A DNA stretch of 64,000 nt from Calycina herbarum (taxonomy: Eukaryota; Ascomycota; Leotiomycetes; Helotiales; Pezizellaceae): positions 587,518 through 651,517 of the forward strand of contig LLEY01000010.1 in NCBI GenBank assembly GCA_001414485.1, in the 5' to 3' direction. The position numbers and the translations under genes were made by a program. Below are positions 11,371-22,635 of the stretch, one piece after another. Positions within the stretch are counted from its first letter, which is position 1, and each line of letters opens with the position of its first letter. A model generated the notes under the pieces. It was not told the DNA's origin, made no database searches, and saw only the letters and a program-made list of their open reading frames with translations.

Positions 11371-12917
11371 ATAATTGAAAAATATATGAGCAGTATCAGA
11401 AGCAATTGCAAGACGCTAGATGCTAGATGTTGGAGAATAGAGGAAGCCCGCATACAAAAAAGATGCCAAAGATGCTTAGTACTTATGAAAAGGACATTCA
11501 AGGAGATACAATAATAGAAAAGAAGGACTGCCAATAAGAGGAGCCCAAGGTGAATCGGAATTGTAAATGAAATGAAAAGTCATCTCATATAAAAGAATCT
11601 GAAAGAGGGGCAGAATATCAAAGTCCCAACCAAAAATGCGAAAGAACTACACAGCCAGCAGAGTGAAGGTTGTACCATCATCTCTCACGCATTGTAGCTG
11701 GGTGATGACAAGAAGCAAACGCAATCATCTTAATGAAACCCTAAGACTTCCACTTGAAGCAATCGGCTACAGAAATTCTAATCGCTTCCGTTAAAGAACG
11801 GCATGAAGTAACCAGAAATGTCAAAGCCTCTGTAATCTTTTCGTAATTTACGATACCCTGCTTTCAAAGACATAAACCATTTATGCCTAAGCCGGCTAGT
11901 GAAGATTGGAGAAAGGGTGACCAGTCGAATATTTCGCAGCAAGTTTTATCCAGTTCTCAAGTAGCTTTCCAAAGTCTTGCGTTCTTCGTTGCCCTTGAGG
12001 CTTCGTGGAGGATTTTGGGAGTACCTTTTGATAAGGCTCGTCATTCTTTCTAGGAAGCCAGCGCAAGAATTGCCGTACATCCCAGAGCACAGAAGGAGAT
12101 TTGAACATGCGAACGTGATGCCCATACTTGGAAAATGGCTTGTATGTTGGGTATGGAGAAGTTCTGAAAAGGAGGAGGCTGGGGATTTTCACGGCGAGAA
12201 ATGAGTTTTTACCCCAAAAGAAATATATTACTAACTCCACACCTGGCTCTCTACTCGAACCCTCCCATCACAATACATTTTGTGGGCTTTCAAGGCTGTC
12301 ATCATACCCGAACTCTCCCAATGACTCTTCGTCTCTACAAGGAAATCGGGTGTAATTTCTTCACTACTACTAGATTTAGCCAAGTCAATCCGAAATAGCT
12401 AATATCTCAACTATATTTAACCAACTTGACTATTCTAGTCTTTCTCGAATATCCCTTTTAACCAAATACTGCTTAAATCAGTATCTAGTACTCTACAATT
12501 TCAACTTCTCAGAGCTTTATTTAATGAACTCAATTAACCTAATTATTTTAGATATTGAAATTAAATAGTCAAACTTACTCGACTTACTTTATGATTTGTA
12601 GAAAGTATACTAAGCCAAAGCTTGCTTAGATTACCTGTTTTTCAAAAATTTACGATATTTAGCTATCTTAACCTTGATTTCGTGAAATCTCATCTAGGGT
12701 ACGATGTTGGTACAGCGGAAAAACCAAGAGCTCCTCAACAGCTAGTGTCCCAGTCCATGAAGAGGAAGAAAATACCTTTACCCCGAGTAAACATTCAAGT
12801 CACCCTCACGCATCTCAGGGACACCAACGGCACAATTCAAATCCCATAATAACAGCATGTCAAAGAAAAGCAAAACCATAAATTCATTAAAACTCATTAA
12901 CCCCCTCCACTCGACAC
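11371..12917. other. relic-rich intergenic DNA
   Basis: No intact gene seen. From about 12370 to 12610 the DNA is AT-rich and holds a copy of the ATCTAGTACTCT ... TTTATTTAA repeat that recurs near 23953-24020 and, inverted, near 33040-33120. The 13-300 codon frames on both strands have no recognisable content. Confidence 0.4.
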
Positions 12918-13904
12918 TTAAAACCCCCTAGTATCAACGCTCACAACACCCCCCTCAATCAGCGTAAAATTCGCATCGAAAGTCCCTCCATTAGTAACAT
13001 ACAACCTCTTCTCCTGCCCCACCCCCCTTCCAAAAGCCGCAGAGGTAGGATTCAGCAGTAAACTCGAATTCCAAGTCTGCTGGCTCCCATCAGCCTCAAC
13101 CTTCACAACATGTGCAGGATGCGTAGCAATCCATCCTGCCCCTGAATTATCAATCGCAATATCATCATACGTCAAATCCGCACTTTCAGGACTCGATATA
13201 ATTTGGATGGGGCCAGCTTGGGAACCGGTAAGGGTGATGGGAACGCGTCCGTAGATATCTTTTGCGGAGTTTGTGAAGTAGAGATATGATCCTTTTGCTT
13301 GGAGACCGTTGATTCCGAGGTTTGTTCCTGGATCTGTGCCCACGGGTTCGAAGAGGGGGGAGGAGAAGGATATCGAGTATGCTCCTGTTAGGATATTGAT
13401 TTTGTAAACTGCGCCTGCTGCTGAGTCCGCTGCTAGTAATAAATGAGGAGCTCCCGGGACGGTGGTGAGTCCGTTTAGAATCGTGGTATTTTGTACGGTC
13501 ACCACTTTTTTCACAACTGGTGTCGAGCCTTTCAAATCAACTGTCCAAACGATGAGGGAACCAGGTGTTACGCGGGTGGCTGCTAAATCGATGATTCCGG
13601 AAGTGACGGCGAAGATGTCGGGTGTTGTTTCTGTGATGCCTATCAAGCCGCTTGCTGTGTCGTTTGAGAAAGAATGGACGATTTGGGGGCTCGAGACGCT
13701 GGCTTTGGGGTTGATGGAGTAGAGATCCAGAGTGGACATTGATGTGAGGAGGAGTTTGGAGTTTGAGCGGACGGCGATGTTTTCCACAAACACCTTGGGA
13801 GGAAAGGTGTAGACATTTGTGATTTCTGGTGAGGAGGAACGGCGCGATATTGGGGTTGCGAGACTCGATGAGGCCAAGAGGGCAGAGAGGAAGAGTTTCA
13901 GCAT
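12918..13904 (-). CDS. secreted SMP-30/gluconolactonase-like beta-propeller protein, 328 aa
   Basis: Single exon. The start chosen is the ATG at 13904, because it gives MLKLFLSALLASSSLA, a clear signal peptide followed by a TPISRR-type junction. A longer open frame upstream has no signal and lies in leader DNA. The mature protein shows blade-like repeats of short beta strands: VENIAVRSNSKLLLTS, GLTTVPGAPHLLLAADSAAGAVYKIN, GINGLQAKGSYLYFTNS, YDDIAIDNSGAGWIATH and RLYVTNGG. This is the pattern of fungal six-bladed propellers related to SMP-30/gluconolactonase/LRE. Substrate and activity are unknown; many such fungal secreted proteins are uncharacterised. Several N-x-S/T sites are present. Confidence 0.8.
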   Translation of the reverse strand: MLKLFLSALLASSSLATPISRRSSSPEITNVYTFPPKVFVENIAVRSNSKLLLTSMSTLDLYSINPKASVSSPQIVHSFSNDTASGLIGITETTPDIFAVTSGIIDLAATRVTPGSLIVWTVDLKGSTPVVKKVVTVQNTTILNGLTTVPGAPHLLLAADSAAGAVYKINILTGAYSISFSSPLFEPVGTDPGTNLGINGLQAKGSYLYFTNSAKDIYGRVPITLTGSQAGPIQIISSPESADLTYDDIAIDNSGAGWIATHPAHVVKVEADGSQQTWNSSLLLNPTSAAFGRGVGQEKRLYVTNGGTFDANFTLIEGGVVSVDTRGF

Positions 13905-13994
13905 TTTGATATGGAGACGAGTTTTTCTCAAATTTGGAAAAAATACAACGAAAACTGACAATAGATGAAGATGAAAACACAAAAACCCAGATGT

Positions 13995-14000
13995 CTTTAT
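13995..14000 (-). promoter_or_regulatory. TATA box of the beta-propeller gene
   Basis: TATAAA on the minus strand about 91-96 bp upstream of the ATG at 13904. The position fits a fungal core promoter and supports the internal start. Confidence 0.5.
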
Positions 14001-15364
14001 ACAAATTAACAAGCATACCGAGTAGAGAAGTATATTAATTCTCCGTACCCCTCCAACTCCAATCAATAATTCCCCATCAAGCCAAGAAAACAATGAAAAC
14101 GTGGGACTATCGATCTTACCGCATATAACCATGCCATCAAAGTAAAGAGTGGGGGCGGTGAACTACACTGCAGAGCATATCACGTCTTGAGGTGATGGAA
14201 AAAAGCAAATTCTTCTCCAGCGGGGGAGGGGGAGGAAAAAACCATTTCTGTGAATCCCACTGCATATCTTATGGGGAATCTTTGGTAGCGAACGCAATGA
14301 AATGCATGGCAAACAAGGATATAACGATATAAATGACCCAAAGCGGAACAAACAGACGAAATCTATTGGGTTGCGTGGGCCAAGACGGCCGTTCAAGCGG
14401 GGTAGTGTAAGGGGTACGAAGTGAAATTGGGGTTTCTTCAATACTTGAAAATAGAAAAGAGGCTGGAAATGGCTGCAGGTGAGCAAGTTTATAATCTTTG
14501 AACCGGAGTGGTGGGATCGTTTATTGCAGATGGTGGTGTGAAAATTCAGCTGAAGACAAAATTCCCTATACCCAGAACGCTTAAGGCTTGAGAGGTACAG
14601 GGGAGACGAATAACAAGATACTGTTGTTACATCAAACAGTTGCTGGAAGATTAACGATCAGCGCTTACAAGGCTAGATAGATATGAAAGAGGCATTGCCA
14701 ACGACACACGGAGTATTTCCGGCAATAACGCGTCTACCAAAAATGTACCTTGAAATCCGTGGGGTAGGAATAAGTTAATTTAAAGGCCATGAGGAACTAT
14801 TACAACAGAACACGGAGTTCAGACCCCCCTTTCACAATTCATCACGATACACACCGAGAAGCTGACAATGCGTGGGGGCAAAAAACCATCCAAGAGTATC
14901 AATTGCGCTTGCTCGTTTCGACTCCAAAAGGAGTCTGGCTCAGGTCTCAAAAAGAAATGAAAACTACAGCAAAACATAGAATATATATACCAGCAACGCG
15001 AGGACGTATAATTCATCAAAAGGCAAACGAAACTTAGAATTCGTAGGGGTACAACATGAACTCACAAGCTCCAGACTCATCGAGCAATGCCGAAGGTATG
15101 AGGAAGGATTGGATTGCAACAAAACGCTGAAAACTCGCGCCTCTTGCTACAATAATTCAGAAACGCACCAAGGGAATGCGAAAAACGTGGCTGGGGTAAA
15201 AGAACATCATCAATGGTATCAAAAAGCGCTACGCTTCCTATCTCTCCCTAACTCCAACGCCATGCCTTCCCAAACATCATAAACCAATCTACAAAACGCT
15301 CGTAATCAGGACTATCGAAACCCAAGTCCTAATGTAACCTTCCTCATATAAGACAAGAGAACTC
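14001..15364. other. intergenic DNA
   Basis: It lies between the upstream side of the propeller gene and the 3' end of the E2 gene. Scattered short frames only; no family, RNA gene or repeat recognised. Confidence 0.4.
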
Positions 15365-16393
15365 TCATAATCCAAGTAGAATCTTCGTGACCATCGCCAC
15401 AAGCAGAATAACGACACCAGCAATCGCCCGATCAATCCACATAGGAACCCCATCATTTGATCGTCTCTGCGCAAGTTGAGCTTGTTGATTTGGATATGCC
15501 GGTGCTGGAGTAACACGAGGAGCCGGCTGCTGTGGAATAGGTTGTGCAGTTGTAGTAGTACTTCTCGTCCCAGTAGGCTGCGGAACTCCCTGTCCCGGTC
15601 TCGCGGCCGGATAACTCTCATTTTCAGTCCTTGAAGCATTCGCAGACTCAACAGTCCTCACAAACCCCTCCGCCAATTCCGCATCCTCCGTACTCTCCTC
15701 CTTCTTCCCCATATCATCCTTCTTCCCCATCTTCAACTCACTAGGCACCTCCACCTCGTCTTTCACCTCCTTACCTTCTTGCTCCAACTCTTTAACAGCT
15801 TCCTCACATTCAGCAAGTATCTCACGATTGCTTTTGGCGCAAACCCCACACTTCCACGAACCACTCCCCTCAGCAACCCTCTCTCGTTCAGCCTTACTAC
15901 ACTCCAACCCGCCCAGTTGACCCTTGGCATCCGTCTCCATGAAACTCCTCAGCGCCACGAGAGCAGTCCGTATTCCCCAAGCAGGTTGCCAAGTTTCCTC
16001 GTGGTGACCACTAATAGATAAACATATCTCCCTATTCGCCTCGAATCTCCCACTGGGCGTGAGGAATCGGAAAGATGGTGGTCTTAAAGGGTACGTAGGA
16101 GGCAGGACGATGCGACCGTGATAGATGCCTTTAGAGTAGGAAGAAGAAGGCGGACCGCGAAGTGTGAAGTGCCATTCGAAGAGGTCTGCGTCGGAGGCGG
16201 GGGAGGCGTGATAGTCTGCTGAGGGGGATTGCGACATTTCTGCTGCTTCGCGTACTGTTCATCTAATCAGTATACAATTCAAACAATTCTTTGCCCCTTT
16301 TCCAAATCCAAAGCCAAATCGAAATCCAAATGGGGGGAGCTTACGAATGCGCTTTATGGTTGGAGACTTGGAGTTGAATCTCGGGGACGCCAT
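15365..16393 (-). CDS. ubiquitin-conjugating enzyme E2 of the UBE2J/Ubc6 type, tail-anchored, 312 aa
   Basis: Two exons, complement(15365..16254, 16345..16393), with a 90-nt intron (GTAAGC ... ACAG). The first exon supplies MASPRFNSKSPTIKRI, and joining it restores the family N-terminus, which continues LREAAEM. UBC fold at about residues 10-165: PPSSSYSKGIYHGRIVLPP, then TPSGRF in place of the usual HPN region, then the catalytic Cys94 in ICLSISGHHEETWQP, which is diagnostic of UBE2J-type E2s. A Cys pair (WKCGVC) follows. After a long Glu/Lys- and Pro/Gln-rich linker, the last 25 residues (288-312) form one hydrophobic helix, a C-terminal ER tail anchor. The expected role is ubiquitin transfer in ER-associated degradation. 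The gene is intact. Ubc6 and UBE2J1-like paralogues were not separated. Confidence 0.92.
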
Positions 16394-17291
16394 GATGGCG
16401 GATAAAGGATGTTGCCAATTAACAATAATTTTTATGAGATGCTGATGATGCTGACGGAGCGTATGGGAGTAGAATTGAGTTGGACTTCTGACGTGAATGA
16501 TCAGACGATGAGGGATGAGGGTGTTTGTCCACCTCGAACTCGTTCATGCAACATATAGATAACACACTACGCAATCGCCTGTTTCGGTCGATAAGCCTCA
16601 TGTGGCTTGTTATCACGTGAATGGCCTCCTTTGCAAATTTTATTCACCAATTCTATAGTTGACTAATTCTGTACAGACTAACTTCGCTATAATCAATATC
16701 TATACAAGTAGTTTGTTGTAATAACTCGAGTATTCTAAATTATCTAGGATATTTATAATAAATAATTTTACTTGGATAAGTACCTAATACACTATACTCT
16801 CAAGCTACTTTTTAAGTTTTTTCAGACTTCAATGAATTAATTGAATTAATCAAATCATCTCGAATGATATAATTTGATAACTTAACCTACTAGACTGACT
16901 AGCAATCTCATTAGTCAATTATACAATTGGTGAATAAAGTATATTCTTGGGTATGTGTAGTATACAGCTGTATTTCGTTGGGAAATCTGAAAGGGAGCGC
17001 TTAATCTATAATATATTAAGATATAAGAAGTTAGAGATCGTGAAATGTTGATGTAAGACTAAGGTGTTGAGAGATGAGAAGTTAGGGATGTGGAAAAGTT
17101 GTTGAGGGAAAAGTGAGGTCCAGTTTTGATATTCACTATTGCAAATTTCGAGTTGGGTAAGTTGAAGAGCACATACATTGTAAAAGACATTTCAATCCGA
17201 ATTCTATTCGTCGGTATCAACACGCCTGCTAATTATGGCACAAATCCAAAGATACCATCTCCGAAACGCCATATGAAATACATCTATCCAT
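16394..17291. other. intergenic DNA between the E2 and pfa3 genes
   Basis: It holds the upstream side of the E2 gene, an AT-rich element with inverted ends (16638-16938, listed separately) and AT-rich DNA up to the pfa3 stop codon. No gene seen. Confidence 0.4.
16638..16938. mobile_element. AT-rich MITE-like element with inverted ends, about 300 bp
   Basis: The left end TTTATTCACCAATTCTATAG continues TTGACTAAT. It is matched in reverse complement at 16909-16938 with about two differences. The interior is non-coding and TpA-rich. A second element with ATTCACCAATT ends lies at about 32976-33261. No transposase is present, so this is a non-autonomous element or a RIP-eroded remnant. Confidence 0.55.
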
Positions 17292-18939
17292 TCAATCCAC
17301 ACCCCCATCATCCATCTCCCAATCCTTCGACGAATCATCTTTCTGTCTTGCAAGTGTATTACCCAGAAGTGTATTTGTGACCACGCCAACCTTCTGAGGC
17401 CAGCCCGCCGCTGCTTTATGGTCCAAAACACGTTCTTCAACTTCTTCCTCATCACTGCTGATATCATCGAATTGAGAAGGCTTCCTACGGGCCCTTGGTT
17501 GAAGTGTTTGCATAGAAACATCGTCGGGTCTTGGTTCCCCATTATCAGAGTAGTCCTCTGGTGTTCGTCCAAGTATTCGATCGGCTTTAGATTGTGGTCG
17601 TGTTGGATAGGAAGTCACGTAATGTCTTCCAGCCCCGGGTTGCTTGCGGTTTGTTGGGAGAGGCGGTTCTGGTGCCTCACCCCAGCCTGCAGCATGCTCA
17701 CGAGCTCGTTGTGCTTCTCTTTCTCGTGCGATCCTTTCTCGGGCTTCTAACCACTTTGGACTTGGTTCCCAGTTCCAACCATCGCCAGTTGTTGTGACGA
17801 TAGGAATTGCCCAAAGTGCTTTGTTTCTCCCAAATAGATGGAGAAGATTGTTTCTCCAACCAAGATCAAAAGCGCTTGGTAGCTTGTCCGCGTCTTGCTC
17901 ATCGAGGTATTCTTCATATCGTTCGCGAGCTCGTTGTCTTTCGTAGGCATCGTATTGCTGGCGAGTAGGTTCGTTTGGCAGACGGCCTGGCTCCGGTCTT
18001 GCCATTTGAGGTGGTACATTTCCACTCACTTCTGTCAATGGTTGTCCATAACTGGCGTCTCCGGCAGTTTCATGATGTGAAATATGTTGATGGCGCATAG
18101 ATTTTCGTAATGGCGAAAGATACCTGGTCTTTTCCAAACATTCGATTGTCGTCTGTCCCCTTGACGCAAGAAGAATATGCCATCCGGTAAACCCAGCCAG
18201 GACAATACCAATAATCCCCGAAATCACGGATAGCATGACATAGTTCACTGGCATCAGTGACTCGGAGTACTGCCCCTCATTCAATATCTCGCTCCATACC
18301 CATGATGCAGAAACCCCAAAACAGAGAAAGCAAAAGACGGTGGTATATATCAAAAACAAGAGGAAAGGTTTGTAGTTTCGTAATCCAACGCAAGTCGCCA
18401 GCCATGGACAATGATGATCCATCTTCAATACGCAAGTTCGGCAAGTCGAACAGTGGTGGGCGCGATCGGGTTTTCGGGCTTGACATTTCTTACAATATCG
18501 CATCTCGCCATTCGATTTGACCGTGAAATTCGTCCCCGTTGGCTCTGCTTGCGTCGGCAGAGAGCTATACCCAGTATTTCCCTTCGTCGTCGTGCCCGGA
18601 CTCGTAAAAACGGCGGTTGTGTAGGACCAGTTGAGGAGAAACCATATCGCAATTCCCAAAAAGGATGTTCCCTTTCCTGCATAGCTGTCAGACAAAGATG
18701 GACCCCCTGAGCCTCGCGGACCAGAGCAACAACATACCTATCCATACGCTCTTCGCAGGCAAGAAACCAATACTAGATTCTACCCATACTGCCCAGGTCG
18801 TGATGCTATAAACGAATGCGAGGGGGAAGTAGGTGACTCCCAAGCAGCAGTAGCGTTCGCATTTCCGAGCCCAGCGGCGAGGCATTCTGGTCGGGGAGGA
18901 TAGGGGTGAATCTGATCGTGGAGATGCGAGAGTCGCCAT
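17292..18939 (-). CDS. palmitoyltransferase Pfa3 (DHHC family), 528 aa
   Basis: Two exons, complement(17292..18676, 18738..18939), with a 61-nt intron (GTATGT ... GCAG). Protein S-acyltransferase; in yeast, Pfa3 acts at the vacuole on Vac8. Residues about 36-54 and 71-92 are the first two membrane helices. The Cys-rich domain follows, with C-K-K-C-Q-x2-K-P-x-R-x-H-H-C-S-x-C and the catalytic D-H-H-C at 154-157. Two more helices follow (FLLFLIYTTVFCFLCF and VMLSVISGIIGIVLAGFTGW), then the TTIE (TTxE) motif. The cytosolic tail is long and charged, with a conserved WNWEPSPKW segment and an acidic DDISSDEEEVEE stretch. The choice of acceptor at the second AG keeps the frame. Length and architecture fit filamentous-fungal Pfa3. 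Confidence 0.92.
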
Positions 18940-19533
18940 TACTTCAGGACTGTTGTTGGGGGGAAAGCATGTTATGATTGATTATCGATAAGAAGAGGGG
19001 GATGTGGATGGGTTATTTCTGGAAGGAGGGCGTGCTCGGGAGAATTGGGAGTCGTGATTGTTGAATGAATTGTCTTGATGATCCTGGGAGGCTGAGGTGA
19101 GGCAGCGTGCTCGAGGCGTGGTGACCAGGATGTGGCTGATCCACAGCGGACAGGAGGTTGCCGGCTTGGAAATAGATTTTGGACAGCCTCGTTTACTTCC
19201 TTCATCACATCAACAAGATGTTCCAACTTATCGCACAGTGCCTACTTCTGTTTGTAGAAGGTACTGAGCATGTTTTGTTTCATGTGTTTCTATTCACAAT
19301 AATGGGAGACCTTCATCCAGGCTGAGCCCCTCACGGCTATACTAAAGCGAACGTTACAAAGAATTTATAAACACACTTAAAGGTAATTTAGCATATCAAT
19401 TTAAGAAAAAGAATTAGACCCGGAAGAGAGTAGTAGTGTTAGGTTCCTTGTACACCAACTCTAACTGTTATTTTAGCCGCCTGGCATTATTCCTCGAGAT
19501 ATTATTTGTTAAACTATATTATTATAGCAGGTC

Positions 19534-19661
19534 TACGGAGGTGCCAGACGTAAGTTTCGGTAGACCGCTTTTTGGCAGAATGTTCGCTTCACCAAAATTT
19601 ATGTAGCACTTTCATTCTGCCAAAGGGCGGTGTACCGAAACTTACGTCTGGCACCTCCGTA
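19534..19661. mobile_element. 124-bp Tc1/mariner-type MITE with TA target duplication
   Basis: The element spans 19536-19659 and is flanked on both sides by TA. The ends CGGAGGTGCCAGACGTAAGT and the reverse complement are nearly perfect inverted repeats of about 47 bp, leaving only about 30 bp of unique centre. The whole sequence can fold into one long hairpin. TA duplication is the hallmark of the Tc1/mariner superfamily. No transposase in this window has these ends; the Fot1-like element at 33.6 kb has different ends. Confidence 0.75.
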
Positions 19662-19710
19662 AGACTATTATGTTAATAAGCAAAGTAACATAGAATGGTT
19701 TAGAATAAGG

Positions 19711-20290
19711 AATATTCCCTTCTCGAAATCTTCTTATAAGTCATGTTAATTGATTTCGTTCTTCCAAACGTTTAGTATAATATATTTCTCCAAGTGTACA
19801 TGAGACGAGGCCAGAGAATCGCATGTCTTCCGGTAATGTTTTGTTATTGAAATAGAAGGAATGGAAGTCAGTCTGGGGAAATGCTTGATCTCGCTCAATT
19901 AACTTTCATGAAATGTCATCCCTAGAATCTTGTAAGTTTTGTTGTATATCACACTTTGAACTGGGCGAGCTACTGTCGTAGCTAGTGTCTTGGAAGAGTG
20001 GAAGTTTCGTTGTATATCGCATTTTCTCTTCCGATCAAGAATCCCAGCTAACTTTCTCTATACAACGGAACTCTATACAACGGAATAATATATATTAATA
20101 AAAGACTTTATTCTAAAGGGTCTAGAACAATTAAGATAATCTAACACTGTATTGAATGAGAGCAATAGATAAGACATATTCTTTGTTTAAAATCTTCTTG
20201 TAAGTCTTGTTACTTTGCTTAATTATTCTAGATATTGGGTGTAGCATCCTTTTCCTCAGATGTACGAGGAACGTTGGCCGAGACTCTTAT
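19711..20290 (+). repeat. pair of diverged direct repeats
   Basis: The blocks 19711-19830 and 20174-20290 share ATATTC, AAATCTTCTTRTAAGTC-TGTTA, a central TTCT/TTAG part and a final GTACATGAGACGAGGCC / GTACGAGGAACGTTGGCC segment. An inverted third copy lies at about 45011-45090. The family is not identified. Confidence 0.45.
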
Positions 20291-20967
20291 ACTAACTCTG
20301 ACGGACAGTTTGGAACAGAAATTGTACGCCTTAATCCTGTATCCGTGTCGGATATGCTTTGTATCGCCTAAGAATCTTTGAGATAGAAGGAAAGGAAGGG
20401 TGTATCCACCTCTGATTTCAAAGCAGACTGGATAGTTTTGGTCATCGTTCTACTTACGAAGAATGATTCAGTAAATTTGGGATAGTGTTGTTTATCTTCC
20501 TTATTCTCTCATCTTCAAGCTTTCTCTATTTGGCAAAATTACTTAGGCCGCTAGACATGATAACCAGTCTTGCTGGCCCATGAGGGGAAGAGAATCGGAT
20601 TTTCTTCAAGGGCTCTTACTAATGAGTGCTGCTCGATAAGCTCCTAGTAGGTACTTGTTCTTTCCGTTTTTCTCGAGGGCTCCAGTTGCCGCTGTTCCTT
20701 GCTTTGGATATCTATACCTAGGTAGTGAAGCAGAGCTGCAGGCAATAGTTGGTCGCTCCTTCCTCAATTCACCCGCTCTTGCTTATTCGCTCGCTTCACC
20801 TCTACGACCCACTAAATTAGACTGGCTCCCTCCTCTTCAATCCATCTCGCGTCGCACAGCTTCAACTTGCGACGCCCATCCAAACATCCTACCCGCAACC
20901 TTTTTTAGCATTCTTTACTAACATCCACCATCTTCAAGTCACCATCTTCACGTCACCACCTCGAATC

Positions 20968-22635
20968 ATGGCTTTCCGTTATCCCACAAATACGGGCGGC
21001 AATGAGCCTTCGTCGTCCTCCCAACGTGCGGCCGAAGTTGAGGAAAAGTCTTACTGTCGGCCCTGCAACCTGACCTTCAGATCATGGGAGGCCCTTCATC
21101 AACACAAGAGTCGTCATCCTCGACACAGGAAGACATATTGTTCCAAGTGCGGCAAGGCCTTTGCGACGGAAGACGCAGCCAATACCCACCATCTTCAGGT
21201 TGCTTTCTCCTCCTCCCATTCACCTTCCACCAACCCAACCCGACTCTGACCGCGATTAGTTCCATTCCGCTGAGCAAGACCTCCCCTGCCCCCATTGTGG
21301 AAAGGAATTTACTCGTCTTGGAGGCCTCGTCCATCATATCGAATCGAAGCAATGTCCCGCGGCAAAGGGTTTTAATTTTCAAGAGCGTGTCGCCGAGAAG
21401 AAGATCTATTACGACGACCATGACAATGTCACCAATCGCGCAGAATACGGAAACACCGCCGGTGATTTCCGCCTCCCGCCCCTCGATTTCTCCTCATCTG
21501 AACAATCCAGTAAGTATTTTTACCCTTGTTTTCTTTTGCCTCTATTGCTTGGTGTGCCTTGGACTAATTGTAGAAGCTCCCCGACTCCAAGCTACGCGGC
21601 CACCACAATCCCCACTTTCAACTTATTCTACTCATGCTACGTCCGACACGGATTTGCAATCAAACTATTTGGCGACAGAAAGCGTCCTCGATGAAACCCA
21701 GTTGGATGTTGAATCAAGACCGGCCGCCTTTTTCGATCATGAGGACCTTATGTCTTTCGGAGAACCTACAGATGATTTGACCAAGAAAGCTCAAGCTCCA
21801 AACAGCCAACGAAATACCCCCTCTGCTCAACCGGCACAAGACGACGTCAACTTCCCCGCCCTTGATAGTCTGTCGCTCAGCACAAATGCCCCAACTAACA
21901 ACAAATGGGCTAACAACGCCTGGGTCAAACCGAACCTCAAACCTGCTGCTCCTCCAGTTCAAAATGCATGGACTAACAAACCGGCACCCCTCTCTTCCAC
22001 TGCCAACGTCAACAACACAAAACCTGTGACCCCAGCAGTTCTTAACGCCTGGAGCACTAAGCAACCTGCCAATCCCAAAGCCCCCGCTGAACGAGCAAGC
22101 CTTCCCCTTGCCAACATGAATGCTTCCGCACAAGCTTCAACTAAAGAAAAAACTGAATGGCACCCCTTGGATCCTAAGAACCCGAGATTCAATGTCAGCA
22201 TTTTCTACTGCTCATATCTTGACAAGTACAAATGTCCCCACGCACTATGCTCGTAAGTCATTGTCAACTTCTGTCTTGTCAAGAAGGGGTCACTAATCAT
22301 AATACAGAAAGAGTGTCAAAACTCCAGGAGCTTTCATCCAACACTTGCAAAGTGCGGCTCACCAAAAGAACTACCAATGCAAACGTTGCCTGAACCATTT
22401 TGCCACCATAGCCGCTCTTACACAGCATTCCGAATCGCAATCCACCCGGTGCATTGTGCGAAAGTCGGACTTCTATGGTGGTGTTGTGGACGAGATCACG
22501 GCTGGCATCGCGGCTCCCGTTGGTCTTCATCCTGATAATTCAACTCGCTACATTGTCAATGATCTGGATACCTTTGTAAAGAATATTCAGGCACCAAACA
22601 AGAAAGAAAGAAAGGAGAGCTGGGATCAAGCATAG
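20968..22635 (+). CDS. C2H2 zinc-finger protein, 495 aa
   Basis: Four exons, join(20968..21198, 21260..21509, 21574..22252, 22308..22635), with introns of 61, 64 and 55 nt. The first intron uses an unusual donor, GTTGCT; the others start GTAAGT. Phases join cleanly and the last exon ends at TAG. Three N-terminal fingers begin at Cys30 (CRPC), Cys58 (CSKC) and Cys87 (CPHCGKEF). Two more lie near the C-terminus, at about 381-405 (KCPHALC ... H ... H) and 412-436 (CKRCLNHF ... H ... C). Between them is a low-complexity, Asn/Pro/Ala-rich segment with NAW repeats (NNAWVKPN, QNAWTNKP, LNAWSTK). The fingers resemble fungal C2H2 proteins that bind nucleic acid; the target is unknown. The start is the first ATG of the frame. 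Confidence 0.85.

Larger units (their letters stand above)
18940..20967. other. 2-kb divergent intergenic region between pfa3 and the C2H2 gene
   Basis: No gene seen. It contains a 124-bp MITE (19536-19659) and two diverged direct repeats (19711-19830 and 20174-20290). The last 300 bp, with pyrimidine-rich runs and a repeated CACCATCTTCA-like phrase around 20929-20950, is the likely leader of the C2H2 gene. Confidence 0.45.

Noticed and set aside
12905..14132. 404-codon reading of the beta-propeller gene
   Set aside because: The upstream 76 codons overlap the TATA box and lack a signal peptide; the internal ATG at 13904 gives a proper secretion signal.
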